A stretch of 5,305 nt of DNA from Actinomycetota bacterium (GTDB lineage Bacteria > Actinomycetota > Actinomycetes > Streptosporangiales > Streptosporangiaceae): positions 1 through 5,305 of the forward strand of contig PMOU01000448.1 of NCBI GenBank assembly GCA_003161205.1, read 5' to 3'. The position numbers were made by a program, and so were the translations under genes. A model generated the notes under the pieces. It made no database searches, was not told the origin of the DNA, and saw only the letters and a list, made by a program, of their open reading frames with translations. Shown here in pieces: positions 1 to 5,305 of this stretch. Position 1 is the stretch's first letter, and every line of letters begins with the position of its first letter.

Positions 1-50
1 CTTGCCCCCACCTCCCGGGAGGTGCCGTCGGCCCGGGAGGTGGGGGCAAG
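1..50. repeat. Perfect 18-bp inverted repeat, 14-nt loop, inside the acyltransferase frame
   Basis: The left arm at 1-18 (cttgcccccacctcccgg) is the exact reverse complement of 33-50. A second, competing structure is the 16-bp perfect palindrome at 9-24. The element is translated as a Gly/Pro-rich stretch in the acyltransferase frame ahead of the FRPDIQG motif. It resembles the strong GC-rich hairpins often found at actinobacterial gene ends, yet no in-frame start codon separates it from the gene. The left arm starts exactly at the window edge, so the repeat may extend further out. Confidence 0.9.
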
Positions 51-2087
51 GGCGGCGCGAGCGGTTTCCGGCCTGATATCCAGGGGCTGCGCGCGATCGC
101 GGTGTCCATGGTCGTCATCTACCACCTGCGCCCGTCGCTGCTGCCAGGCGGGTTCGCGGGCGTGGACGTCTTCTTCGTGATTTCCGGGTACCTGATCACC
201 GGCCACCTGTGGCGCGGTTACCAGCGGACCGGATCGGTGTCGCTGCTGGACTTCTGGGGGCGCCGGGCCCGGCGGCTGCTGCCGGCGGCTGTCCTGGTGC
301 TCGTCGTGACCTGGGTGGTGTCGCGTCTGGTGCTGCCGGCGCCCCGGCTGGCTGACACCGCAACGCAGATCCGGGCCAGCGCGCTGTACTTCCAGAACTG
401 GCAGCTGGCCCACGACGCCGTCGACTACCTGACCGCGCAGGACCCGGCCAGCCCGGTACAGCATTTCTGGTCGCTGTCGGTCGAGGAGCAGTTTTACCTG
501 CTGTGGCCACTGCTGTTCCTGGTGGCGGGCTTCACGGCGCGGCGACGCGGTGGCCGCAGCGGCCGCGTGGTCATCGCCGGGCTCACGTCGGTGGTGGTGG
601 TTGGCTCGCTCGCTTATTCGGTCTGGGAAACGCGGGTGGACCCGAAGGCGGCCTACTTCGTCACCACGACCAGGATGTGGGAGCTCGGGCTGGGAGGGCT
701 GCTGGCCCTGCTGCCCGGCCAGCCGCAGCGATGGCTCGCACGCCAGGGGTGGCTGGGATGGGTAGGGCTGGCCATGGTCATCGCCTCCCCGTTCGCGCTG
801 AGCGGCACCACCGCCTTCCCCGGCGCGGTCGCGCTGCTGCCCGTCATGGGGGCCGTGCTGCTCATCGCCGGGGGTTCCGCGGTCGGCCGGCACGGCCCGG
901 CACCGCTGATGTCAGCGCGGCCGATGGTGTTCCTGGGCGGGATCTCCTACGCCCTCTACCTGTGGCACTGGCCGGTCATCGACTTGTACACCGCCTGGCG
1001 GGGCACGGCCCCGGATGCGCTGAGCGGGGCCGGCCTCGTGGTCGTTTCCGTGCTCCTCGCCTGGCTGACCAAGATCGTCGTGGAGGACCGGGTGCGGCTC
1101 TCCGCCCTGCTGGCTGGCCACAGCTGGCGGTCGGTCTCGACGGCGCTGGCGGTCGCGCTGCCGGTTGCCCTGGTATCGGTCTACATCGCGGGCGAGCCCG
1201 GCCAGTGGGACGGCAAGCTAGGCCCGGGCTACCCGGGCGCGGCGGTGCTGGCCGCCGGCCAGGTGACCACCGTCAAGGCCAAGCCAGTTCTCCCGCCGCT
1301 GAACGACTTGCGCGCGGACGTCCCCGAGTACTGGCAGCAGGGCTGCCTGGACGGCGGAAACGCCCCGCCGAAGGAATGCGTCTATGGTGACACCACCAAC
1401 CCGAAGCTCACCGTCGCCCTGGTCGGCGACTCGGTGGCCGGCAATTGGTTTCCCGCCCTGCAGAAGATCGCGCTCCAGCAGCACTGGAAGCTGGTCACCG
1501 AGATGCGCGCCACCTGTACCTGGACCGCCACGATGACGATCAACACGATGAACGGGACCCCGTTCACGGTTTGTCACCAGTGGGGAGTCGCCGTCCTGCA
1601 CGACCTGATCACTACGATCCGACCGGACGTAGTGATCACCTCGGACTTGCCCAACACCGGTTCCACCACCCACCCCAAGGCCGGGCCGCAGGGCTACGCC
1701 GACATCGGCGCCGGGATGGCGGAGTACTGGACCCAGCTGGAAGACCACGGCATCTCGGTGGTGCCGATCCAGGAAACCCCCGTGATGGGCTACACCGTGC
1801 CGGACTGCGTGGCCACGTACGGCGCTTCCTCTGCGAAGTGTGACGTCCCGGTGGCCAGGGCGATCGTGCAGGACCCGCCCACGGTCTACGCCACCCGGGA
1901 CATGGCCGGGAAGGTCAAAGAAATCGACATGAACGACTTCATCTGTGAGCAGACCAGATGCCGGGCGGTCGTCGGCAACGTCCTCGTCTACTTTGACGGC
2001 CATCACCTGACGGCCAGCTACTCCGAGACGATGGCGCCGTACCTCAAGCCACGGCTGCTGGCCAGTAGCCCCGCCTTCGCAGGCTGA
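3..2087 (+). CDS. Acyltransferase-3 / SGNH two-domain O-acyltransferase (OafA/YrhL type), 5'-partial
   Basis: Integral membrane enzyme expected to move acyl groups across the membrane onto a surface or exported glycan. The frame is open from the window edge. The first start-like codon is GTG 102, but it is not the true start: the family motif FRPDIQGLRAIAV lies just upstream (66-104), and the Arg of the conserved R-X10-H motif is at 90-92, its His in VVIYH at 123-125. No ATG, GTG or TTG occurs in frame in 3-101, so translation begins outside the window. Counting from codon 102, family blocks follow in order: FFVISGYLITG (24-34), FWGRRARRLLP (51-61), HFWSLSVEEQFYLLWP (121-136), ISYALYLWHWPV (281-292). 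A last helix (about 345-364) leads to the SGNH domain, with GDS at 442-444 and DGHHLT at 632-637 (probable Asp/His of the triad). All eight Cys (415-620) lie in this outer domain, suggesting disulfides. The acceptor substrate cannot be read from sequence. Confidence 0.93.
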   Translation, partial: CPHLPGGAVGPGGGGKGGASGFRPDIQGLRAIAVSMVVIYHLRPSLLPGGFAGVDVFFVISGYLITGHLWRGYQRTGSVSLLDFWGRRARRLLPAAVLVLVVTWVVSRLVLPAPRLADTATQIRASALYFQNWQLAHDAVDYLTAQDPASPVQHFWSLSVEEQFYLLWPLLFLVAGFTARRRGGRSGRVVIAGLTSVVVVGSLAYSVWETRVDPKAAYFVTTTRMWELGLGGLLALLPGQPQRWLARQGWLGWVGLAMVIASPFALSGTTAFPGAVALLPVMGAVLLIAGGSAVGRHGPAPLMSARPMVFLGGISYALYLWHWPVIDLYTAWRGTAPDALSGAGLVVVSVLLAWLTKIVVEDRVRLSALLAGHSWRSVSTALAVALPVALVSVYIAGEPGQWDGKLGPGYPGAAVLAAGQVTTVKAKPVLPPLNDLRADVPEYWQQGCLDGGNAPPKECVYGDTTNPKLTVALVGDSVAGNWFPALQKIALQQHWKLVTEMRATCTWTATMTINTMNGTPFTVCHQWGVAVLHDLITTIRPDVVITSDLPNTGSTTHPKAGPQGYADIGAGMAEYWTQLEDHGISVVPIQETPVMGYTVPDCVATYGASSAKCDVPVARAIVQDPPTVYATRDMAGKVKEIDMNDFICEQTRCRAVVGNVLVYFDGHHLTASYSETMAPYLKPRLLASSPAFAG

Positions 2088-2112
2088 CAGTCCGCGAACC
2101 GGCTGGCCCGGA

Positions 2113-3483
2113 TTATTCGGCGGGACGTTCCCCGGGACTGATCCCGGCGACGAGGGGTGCGCTGGCCTGTTGAAGAGATTTGAGTTCGGCGAGGGCTGCT
2201 TCGTCCTGAACTAGTCCCAGGCCCGACCGGACACCGCGATCAGCCGTCACATCGTGGTGGGCATAGCGCGCGCCGTCAGACGGGGGCAGCTCGGTCAGCA
2301 GGTCGTCTGCAGTCTCCATGCCAGCCCGCCACACCGAGCGCGAGATGATCTTCTTCAGGTCGGCCCGGTCCCGGTATCGCGCCGCGATCTCGGTGCACTC
2401 CTCCAGCAGGCCTTCGGACAGCGTGGTGGGTTCAAGGCCCAGCGCGAGGAACTGGTCGTTGAGCACGACCAGGTCGTTCTCCTCGGCTTCGCGGCGGGGG
2501 TTCGGCAGGTAGGCGATGTCGACGTTCATGGTGTCACCGACCAGCTTGGCCAGTTCGAGCACCTGGTGCGTCTCGGTGATCTGGTTCAGGACCAGCGGCT
2601 TGGAGCCGGCTTCCGGCGGGTTATTGACCGCCAGCTCGATACAGCGGACGGTGTCCCGGATGTGGATGAACGCCCGGGTCTGGCCGCCGGTCCCGTGCAC
2701 CGTCAGCGGGTGCCCGATGGCGGCCTGCATCAGGAAGCGGTTCAGGACGGTGCCGTAGTCGCCGTCATAGTCGAACCGGTTGATCAGCCGCTCATCCCTG
2801 ACGGTCTGAGCGGTCTGCGTGCCCCACACGATGCCCTGGTGCAAGTCCGTGATCCGCAGGGCGTCGTTCTTGGCGTAGAACGCGAACATCAGCTGGTCGA
2901 GCGTCTTGGTCATGTGGTACACCGACCCCGGGTTCGCCGGGTGCAAGATTTCCCGCTCCAGCTCGCCGTCGGGCGTGGGTACCTTGACCGTGAGATAGCC
3001 CTCGGGGATGGGGGCACTGCCGGACCAGCCGTAGCCGTAGACGCCCATCGTGCCCAGATGGACCAGCGCCGCGCCGACGCCCGTCTCGACTAGCGCAGCC
3101 AGCAAGTTGTGCGTCGCCCGCACGTTGTTGTCCACCGTGTAGCGCTTCGTCTGAGAAGTCCGCATCGAATACGGCGCGGCCCGCTGCTCGGCGAAATGCA
3201 CGACCGCATCGGGCCGGAGTTCCTCGAGCACAGCGACCAGACGGTCGTACTCGACCGCCAGGTCCAGCTGCACGAAACCGACCTCACGGCCGGAAATCTC
3301 ACGCCAGGCCGCGATGCGCTCGCCGACCGGGCGGATAGGGGTCAGCGACTGCACCTCCAGATCGATATCGATCTTCCGGCGGCTCAGGTTGTCCAGAATA
3401 GTGACCTCATGACCGCGGTCTGACAGATACAAGGTGGTCGGCCAGCCACAGAAACCGTCGCCGCCCAGAACCAGAATCCGCAT
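2113..3483 (-). CDS. sqdB: UDP-sulfoquinovose synthase (SQD1/SqdB family, extended SDR)
   Basis: Predicted cytoplasmic NAD-dependent enzyme that converts UDP-glucose plus sulfite to UDP-sulfoquinovose, the donor for sulfolipid or sulfonated glycans. It is 456 residues. The N-terminal Rossmann motif GGDGFCGW (7-14) is the SQD1-type form. Other family marks are DNLSRR (31-36), SLTPI (46-50), HFAEQRAAPYSM (96-107), DNNV (118-121), LGTMGVYG (143-150, Thr145), the catalytic pair Tyr189/Lys193 (YHMTK), TDLHQGIVWG (212-221), NRFDYD (235-240), GTVLNRF (244-250), GHPLTVHGTGGQTR (257-270), IRDTV (275-279) and PNPRREAEEN (327-336). These match the plant and bacterial SQD1 pattern along its length, far beyond a generic epimerase. 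The family normally ends near the ISRSVW segment (380-385); about 70 further residues, acidic and Ala/Leu-rich, form an unfamiliar tail. The start is ATG 3483, with AGGGAG five bases upstream. The gene converges on the acyltransferase with 25 bp between stops. Confidence 0.95.
   Translation of the reverse strand: MRILVLGGDGFCGWPTTLYLSDRGHEVTILDNLSRRKIDIDLEVQSLTPIRPVGERIAAWREISGREVGFVQLDLAVEYDRLVAVLEELRPDAVVHFAEQRAAPYSMRTSQTKRYTVDNNVRATHNLLAALVETGVGAALVHLGTMGVYGYGWSGSAPIPEGYLTVKVPTPDGELEREILHPANPGSVYHMTKTLDQLMFAFYAKNDALRITDLHQGIVWGTQTAQTVRDERLINRFDYDGDYGTVLNRFLMQAAIGHPLTVHGTGGQTRAFIHIRDTVRCIELAVNNPPEAGSKPLVLNQITETHQVLELAKLVGDTMNVDIAYLPNPRREAEENDLVVLNDQFLALGLEPTTLSEGLLEECTEIAARYRDRADLKKIISRSVWRAGMETADDLLTELPPSDGARYAHHDVTADRGVRSGLGLVQDEAALAELKSLQQASAPLVAGISPGERPAE
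2132..2147 (+). terminator. Possible hairpin terminator after the acyltransferase gene
   Basis: A 6-bp GC-rich stem (ccggga / tcccgg) closes a four-base loop 45 nt past the acyltransferase stop codon. It lies inside the 3' end of the convergent sqdB gene. There is no T run, but actinobacterial terminators often lack one. The stem is short and could be chance in GC-rich coding DNA. Confidence 0.2.
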
Positions 3484-3488
3484 TTCGG

Positions 3489-3494
3489 CTCCCT
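3489..3494 (-). promoter_or_regulatory. Ribosome binding site of sqdB
   Basis: On the minus strand AGGGAG lies five bases before ATG 3483. It supports this start, which also places the Rossmann motif directly at the N-terminus as in the family. Confidence 0.75.
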
Positions 3495-3548
3495 ATTATT
3501 AAGAACGATATCCACGACTCATCTGGCATCAGGTAAAGACCGTAATAC

Positions 3549-3577
3549 ATTTTACTACTTTTATTTACAATCTCCAA
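3549..3577 (-). promoter_or_regulatory. Candidate proximal promoter of sqdB
   Basis: On the minus strand TTGGAG (3577-3572) and TAAAAT (3554-3549) are separated by 17 bases. The -10 matches the housekeeping consensus at five of six positions, the -35 only at TTG. The site lies in very AT-rich DNA, where -10-like hexamers arise easily, so this is tentative. The leader would be about 60 nt. Confidence 0.3.
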
Positions 3578-3698
3578 TTTGGACATTGCTTACGATGCGC
3601 GATCTGCGTACGACATAAAGGGCGTAACAGCCGGGAACGCCACTAGACTAGTCAAAATAAACGGTTTCAGCTGGCCCAGGCCTCGCTGCCTGTCGGTA

Positions 3699-3707
3699 AT
3701 TATATCA
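3699..3707 (-). promoter_or_regulatory. Candidate distal extended -10 promoter of sqdB
   Basis: Reading the minus strand, TGATATAAT gives a perfect TATAAT preceded by the TGn extended -10 element. No convincing -35 is present at the usual distance, which an extended -10 can tolerate. Transcription from here would give sqdB a leader of about 205 nt. Confidence 0.35.
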
Positions 3708-3818
3708 GGCCTCAGGTCGCGATTCTCGCCATCCTGATGCCTGAGAGGACCCTGTCGTGCCAGGTCAGCACCTCAGGTGACGAAGATAATGAATAGGCGG
3801 GAAAACCCAGTGGAATAG

Positions 3819-3974
3819 ATGGGAAACCTAGGACAGGTTGTGGCCCGCATCGGCGATCAGGGCTTTTCGGCACCGGGCGGCGTCTTTAGTAATACGCAGA
3901 ACGTCAGGCGCATAACCGAGGTAACGGACATAGACCCGAGGCAGGTGGTTGCACCGGAACAGAATTTCAGCTAG
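3819..3974 (+). CDS. Doubtful small ORF, 51 codons, unknown
   Basis: ATG 3819 to TAG 3972-3974 encodes a 51-residue peptide beginning MGNLGQVVARIGDQG and ending APEQNFS. I do not recognise it. Hand-counted GC by codon position is about 64/44/66%: the dip at position 2 is gene-like, but position 3 lacks the high GC of true genes here. The only Shine-Dalgarno-like sequence is a weak GTGGA close to the start. There is no signal peptide or Cys/Ser/Thr-rich core to argue for a secreted or modified peptide. An open minus-strand frame covers the same bases in the same codon register, so at most one of the two is likely real. Confidence 0.15.
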   Translation: MGNLGQVVARIGDQGFSAPGGVFSNTQNVRRITEVTDIDPRQVVAPEQNFS

Positions 3975-3989
3975 GAATATGCGCCGCGA
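3828..3989 (-). pseudogene. Open minus-strand frame without a start, possible gene relic
   Basis: A 53-codon frame is open between stops at 3990-3992 and 3828-3830 and contains no ATG, GTG or TTG. Its translation looks protein-like, with segments such as LPRVYVRYLGYAPDVLRI and KDAARCRKALIADAG, and about 64% of its third positions are G or C. A second open piece on the same strand in another frame (roughly 3720-3825) contains PEVLTWHDRVLSGIRMARIAT broken from it by the stop. Together these could be the decayed end of an unidentified gene on the same strand as the exporter remnant. No family is recognised, and chance open frames of this length are common in such DNA. Confidence 0.15.
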
Positions 3990-4069
3990 TCAGACCCGCG
4001 GCGCGCCTTATGGCGTCAAAATATGCCGGGTTGACGGGCACGACGAGATGCAGCGTACCGGGAATCGCC

Positions 4070-4625
4070 TTACCCGGGCACCGGTTCGGCGTAGGCCTGG
4101 GCGACCGTGGCCCGGTCGAAGACCCGCCAGGTGGCCGCGGACACGATGATCGCGACCACGAACCCGATCCAGTACGGCGCGGTCAGCCCGAAGGCCGACG
4201 CGATCACGCCGCCGAGGACGGCGCCCACGCAGTTCCCGCCCGCGGCCACGAACAGGCCCGTGCTGCCGACCCGGCCGAGCATCTCCGGCGGCGTCAGCCG
4301 CTGGCGCAGCGAACTTCCGACGATGGTCCACAGCGCGCTATGCACGCCGAAGGCGAACAGCGTGAGCCCGACGACGTACGCGTCGCGCGAGGTGGCGAGG
4401 ACGAGGTGCGTGGCGGCCTCGACCAGCAGGCCGATCCGGATCGTCCGGTCGCGGTGACCCGCCGGATGAGCCGGTCGCCGATGACCGACCCGAGGATGCC
4501 GCCCGCCGCCATACAGGTGAACAGCAGGCCGTAGCCGACCGATCGGCCCACAGCTTGGCGAACCGCGCGCCGAGCCGGCCGTCCTGGTCCGGGCGTACCT
4601 CGTCCCGGCCCCCGTCTTCGGCCAT
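4070..4625 (-). pseudogene. MFS exporter remnant with internal deletion and frameshift
   Basis: Remains of a major facilitator superfamily drug/siderophore-type exporter (MFS_3/EntS-like), spread over three frames. From ATG 4625 the first frame reads MAEDGG and then RLGARFAKLWA, the usual cytoplasmic start just before helix 1. Near 4540-4550 it passes directly, out of frame, into GYGLLFTCMAAGGILGSVIG, which matches helix 7 and onward, so about 200 residues (helices 1-6) are missing. Near 4445-4455 the frame shifts again: RRVTA continues as DRTIRIGLLVEAATHLVLA only if one base is restored. The last frame carries SLRQRLTPPEMLGRV, AVLGGVIASAFGL and a final helix, ending at TAA 4070-4072. The remnant is about 185 codons against roughly 400 or more for an intact family member. 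Transport function is very unlikely. Family assignment is firm; the original substrate is unknown. Confidence 0.85.
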
Positions 4626-4698
4626 GTCGACCGAAGCTACCAAAGGCATCGGGCCGGGGCCAGGAACCTATCGGCGGCGGTAATCGTCCCACCAACAG

Positions 4699-4733
4699 GG
4701 CCGGGCGGCCGTCTCCGTCCCGGCGGCCCGGCC
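4699..4733. repeat. GC-rich stem-loop between the exporter remnant and the secreted-protein gene
   Basis: ggccgggc (4699-4706) pairs with gcccggcc (4726-4733). After one G-G mismatch, gccg (4708-4711) pairs with cggc (4721-4724), leaving a nine-base loop. It sits between two divergently oriented genes, so a simple end-of-gene terminator role is not obvious. It could end read-through transcription in either direction or be a protein site. Confidence 0.45.
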
Positions 4734-4802
4734 GCCATCGGAGTCCGGGGCGCAGAACGAAGGGGCTCACGGATACGCATAAGTGACTCGACTCCCGGAT
4801 AT

Positions 4803-4836
4803 GACTACTCCGTACCAATCCGTAGTCAAGTTGACT
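4803..4836. promoter_or_regulatory. Overlapping inverted repeats, possible operator upstream of the secreted-protein gene
   Basis: GACTAC (4803-4808) is inverted as GTAGTC (4822-4827). The second arm overlaps a 13-bp palindrome AGTCAAGTTGACT (4824-4836) whose right half, TTGACT, resembles a -35 element. TCCGTA is also repeated directly at 4809-4814 and 4819-4824. No good -10 follows at 16-18 bases, so a promoter is not shown. The density of symmetric half-sites 60-90 bp before the start at 4895 fits a regulator-binding region. Confidence 0.35.
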
Positions 4837-4882
4837 CCGAACTACAGGAGAAAGCAACGTAACCGCTACGAGCAGCGCAGAC

Positions 4883-4886
4883 AGGG
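4883..4886 (+). promoter_or_regulatory. Ribosome binding site for the secreted Ser/Pro-rich protein
   Basis: AGGG stands eight bases before ATG 4895. A stronger-looking AGGAG at 4846-4850 has no start codon in this frame at a usable distance, so the site at 4883 is preferred. Confidence 0.5.
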
Positions 4887-4894
4887 CAATTTCT

Positions 4895-5305
4895 ATGCGT
4901 TTGGGGCACGCACGGACAGCGACGCTCAGCATGCTGGCTGGGGGCTTCCTCATCCTGGGGCTGCTGACGGCCTGGTCGAGCGTCGCCCTGGCGGCCTCCC
5001 TCGGTCCGGTGACCACGACGGCGGCTACGACGACGGACACCACGTGCCAGGTGCTGCCGTCGACCTCGCCCTCGCCGTCCCCTTCGCCGACACCGTCCCA
5101 GACCACCTCGCCATGGCCCTCCCCTTCGGCGTCCCCGTCTCCGACCGGTTCTCCGAGCGCGTCAGCCTCCGCGGACGACCCGAGTAGCGACCCTAGCGGC
5201 CACCCGACCACGTCGTCAGACCCGTCCGGGTCATCCTCTCCCTCGGGTTCCGAGTCACTCGACGTCTACCTCACGGCGAGCTCGACGGCCAGCGCGAGCC
5301 CGACT
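4895..5305 (+). CDS. Secreted Ser/Pro/Thr-rich cell-surface protein, 3'-partial
   Basis: The frame is open from ATG 4895 to the window end, 137 codons with no stop. The N-terminus is a clear Sec signal peptide: basic Arg2 and Arg7, a hydrophobic core (about 10-27, with GGFLILGLL), and a signal peptidase I site ALA|AS after residue 33. The mature part starts with a Thr-rich run and one Cys (51), then becomes a low-complexity linker rich in Ser, Pro and Thr from residue 55 on (for example SPSPSPSPTPS, SPWPSPSASPSPTGSPS). Such linkers in actinobacterial proteins are usually extended, wall-spanning and often O-glycosylated, joining an anchor to a functional domain. The domain that would define function, or a C-terminal anchor, lies beyond the window. 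ATG 4895 is the first start codon in the frame after the stop at 4832-4834. The gene is divergent from the exporter remnant. Confidence 0.8.
   Translation, partial: MRLGHARTATLSMLAGGFLILGLLTAWSSVALAASLGPVTTTAATTTDTTCQVLPSTSPSPSPSPTPSQTTSPWPSPSASPSPTGSPSASASADDPSSDPSGHPTTSSDPSGSSSPSGSESLDVYLTASSTASASPT

Larger units (their letters stand above)
3484..4069. other. Gene-poor intergenic stretch with an AT-rich half
   Basis: No convincing gene lies between sqdB and the exporter remnant. Positions 3491-3600 are only about 37% GC by hand count, against strongly GC-rich neighbours, and include T/A runs. The stretch holds the sqdB promoter candidates and a small palindrome ACTAGACTAGT (3642-3652). It also has short repeats around CCTCAGGT (3710-3717 and 3771-3778) and CAGGCCTC (3677-3684 and 3706-3713). 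Two doubtful open frames on opposite strands are listed separately. No tRNA, known riboswitch core or CRISPR repeat was seen. Confidence 0.7.
4626..4894. other. Divergent intergenic region
   Basis: No gene is supported here. The region carries the GC-rich stem-loop and the inverted-repeat cluster listed separately. It also has GGAAC (4663-4667) followed after 17 bases by CGTC (4685-4688), an arrangement resembling extracytoplasmic-function sigma promoters pointing toward the secreted-protein gene. That match is short and could be chance. Confidence 0.5.

Noticed and set aside
1218..2006. Minus-strand ORF of 262 codons within the acyltransferase
   Set aside because: Antisense to the well-supported SGNH domain; Arg/His/Gly/Val-rich composition typical of the complement of GC-rich coding DNA, with no recognisable motif.
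2088..2112. Possible bidirectional terminator between the convergent stops
   Set aside because: Only four-base complementary arms (for example ccgg/ccgg, cgaa/ttcg) can be found in the 25-bp gap; too weak to call.
2254..3093. Plus-strand ORF of 279 codons opposite sqdB
   Set aside because: Complement of a full-length SQD1-family gene; its translation is rich in Arg, Val, Asp and Gln with no domain pattern.
3735..3780. CTGAGA-containing segment reminiscent of a TPP riboswitch box
   Set aside because: The other conserved thi-box parts and the pairing pattern are absent, and no thiamine gene follows.
3484..4069. Insertion sequence or attachment site as the cause of the low-GC stretch
   Set aside because: No terminal inverted repeats, target duplications, transposase motifs or tRNA end could be identified.
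4783..5187. Plus-strand ORF of 134 codons from GTG 4783
   Set aside because: It overlaps the signal-peptide gene in another frame, starts within the inverted-repeat cluster, and shows no signal, domain or repeat structure, while the frame from 4895 has all three.
4294..5211. Long minus-strand ORF of about 305 codons
   Set aside because: Its first two thirds is the complement of the secreted Ser/Pro-rich gene and the intergenic region; only its last part matches the exporter helix 7-8 segment and is covered by the pseudogene entry.

Overview
The window is GC-rich DNA with actinobacterial codon use (strong preference for G or C in third positions, GTG starts, Ala/Gly/Arg-rich products). The fold types also fit an actinobacterium of the Streptomyces/Streptosporangium/Micromonospora kind. 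Genus cannot be read from the sequence.

Layout. (1) 3-2087, + strand: most of a large membrane acyltransferase (acyltransferase-3 domain plus an extracytoplasmic SGNH domain). It is cut at the 5' side by the window edge, and its frame runs through a perfect 18-bp inverted repeat at 1-50. (2) 2113-3483, - strand, convergent with it after only 25 bp: a complete UDP-sulfoquinovose synthase (SqdB/SQD1 family) with a C-terminal extension of about 70 residues. (3) 3484-4069: a gene-poor stretch. Its part nearest sqdB falls to about 37% GC and carries promoter-like sequences pointing into sqdB. The rest holds only short, doubtful open frames. (4) 4070-4625, - strand: a broken MFS exporter in three reading frames, lacking about the first six membrane helices. 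(5) 4626-4894: a divergent intergenic region with a GC-rich stem-loop and a cluster of small inverted repeats. (6) 4895-5305, + strand: the start of a secreted Ser/Pro/Thr-rich protein that runs off the window.

How the genes may work together. SqdB makes UDP-sulfoquinovose from UDP-glucose and sulfite. AT3-SGNH proteins O-acylate cell-surface sugars or exported glycoconjugates. A natural but unproven reading is that this is one edge of a surface-glycan or glycolipid locus in which a sulfonated sugar is made and a glycan is acylated. No glycosyltransferase or sulfite-supply gene is visible in the window, so the link rests on adjacency alone. The decayed exporter and the low-GC stretch suggest a remodelled, accessory-type chromosomal region. 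I see no strong evidence of a wholly new system; the best leads are the AT3/SqdB pair, the SqdB tail, and the long AT-rich leader of sqdB.
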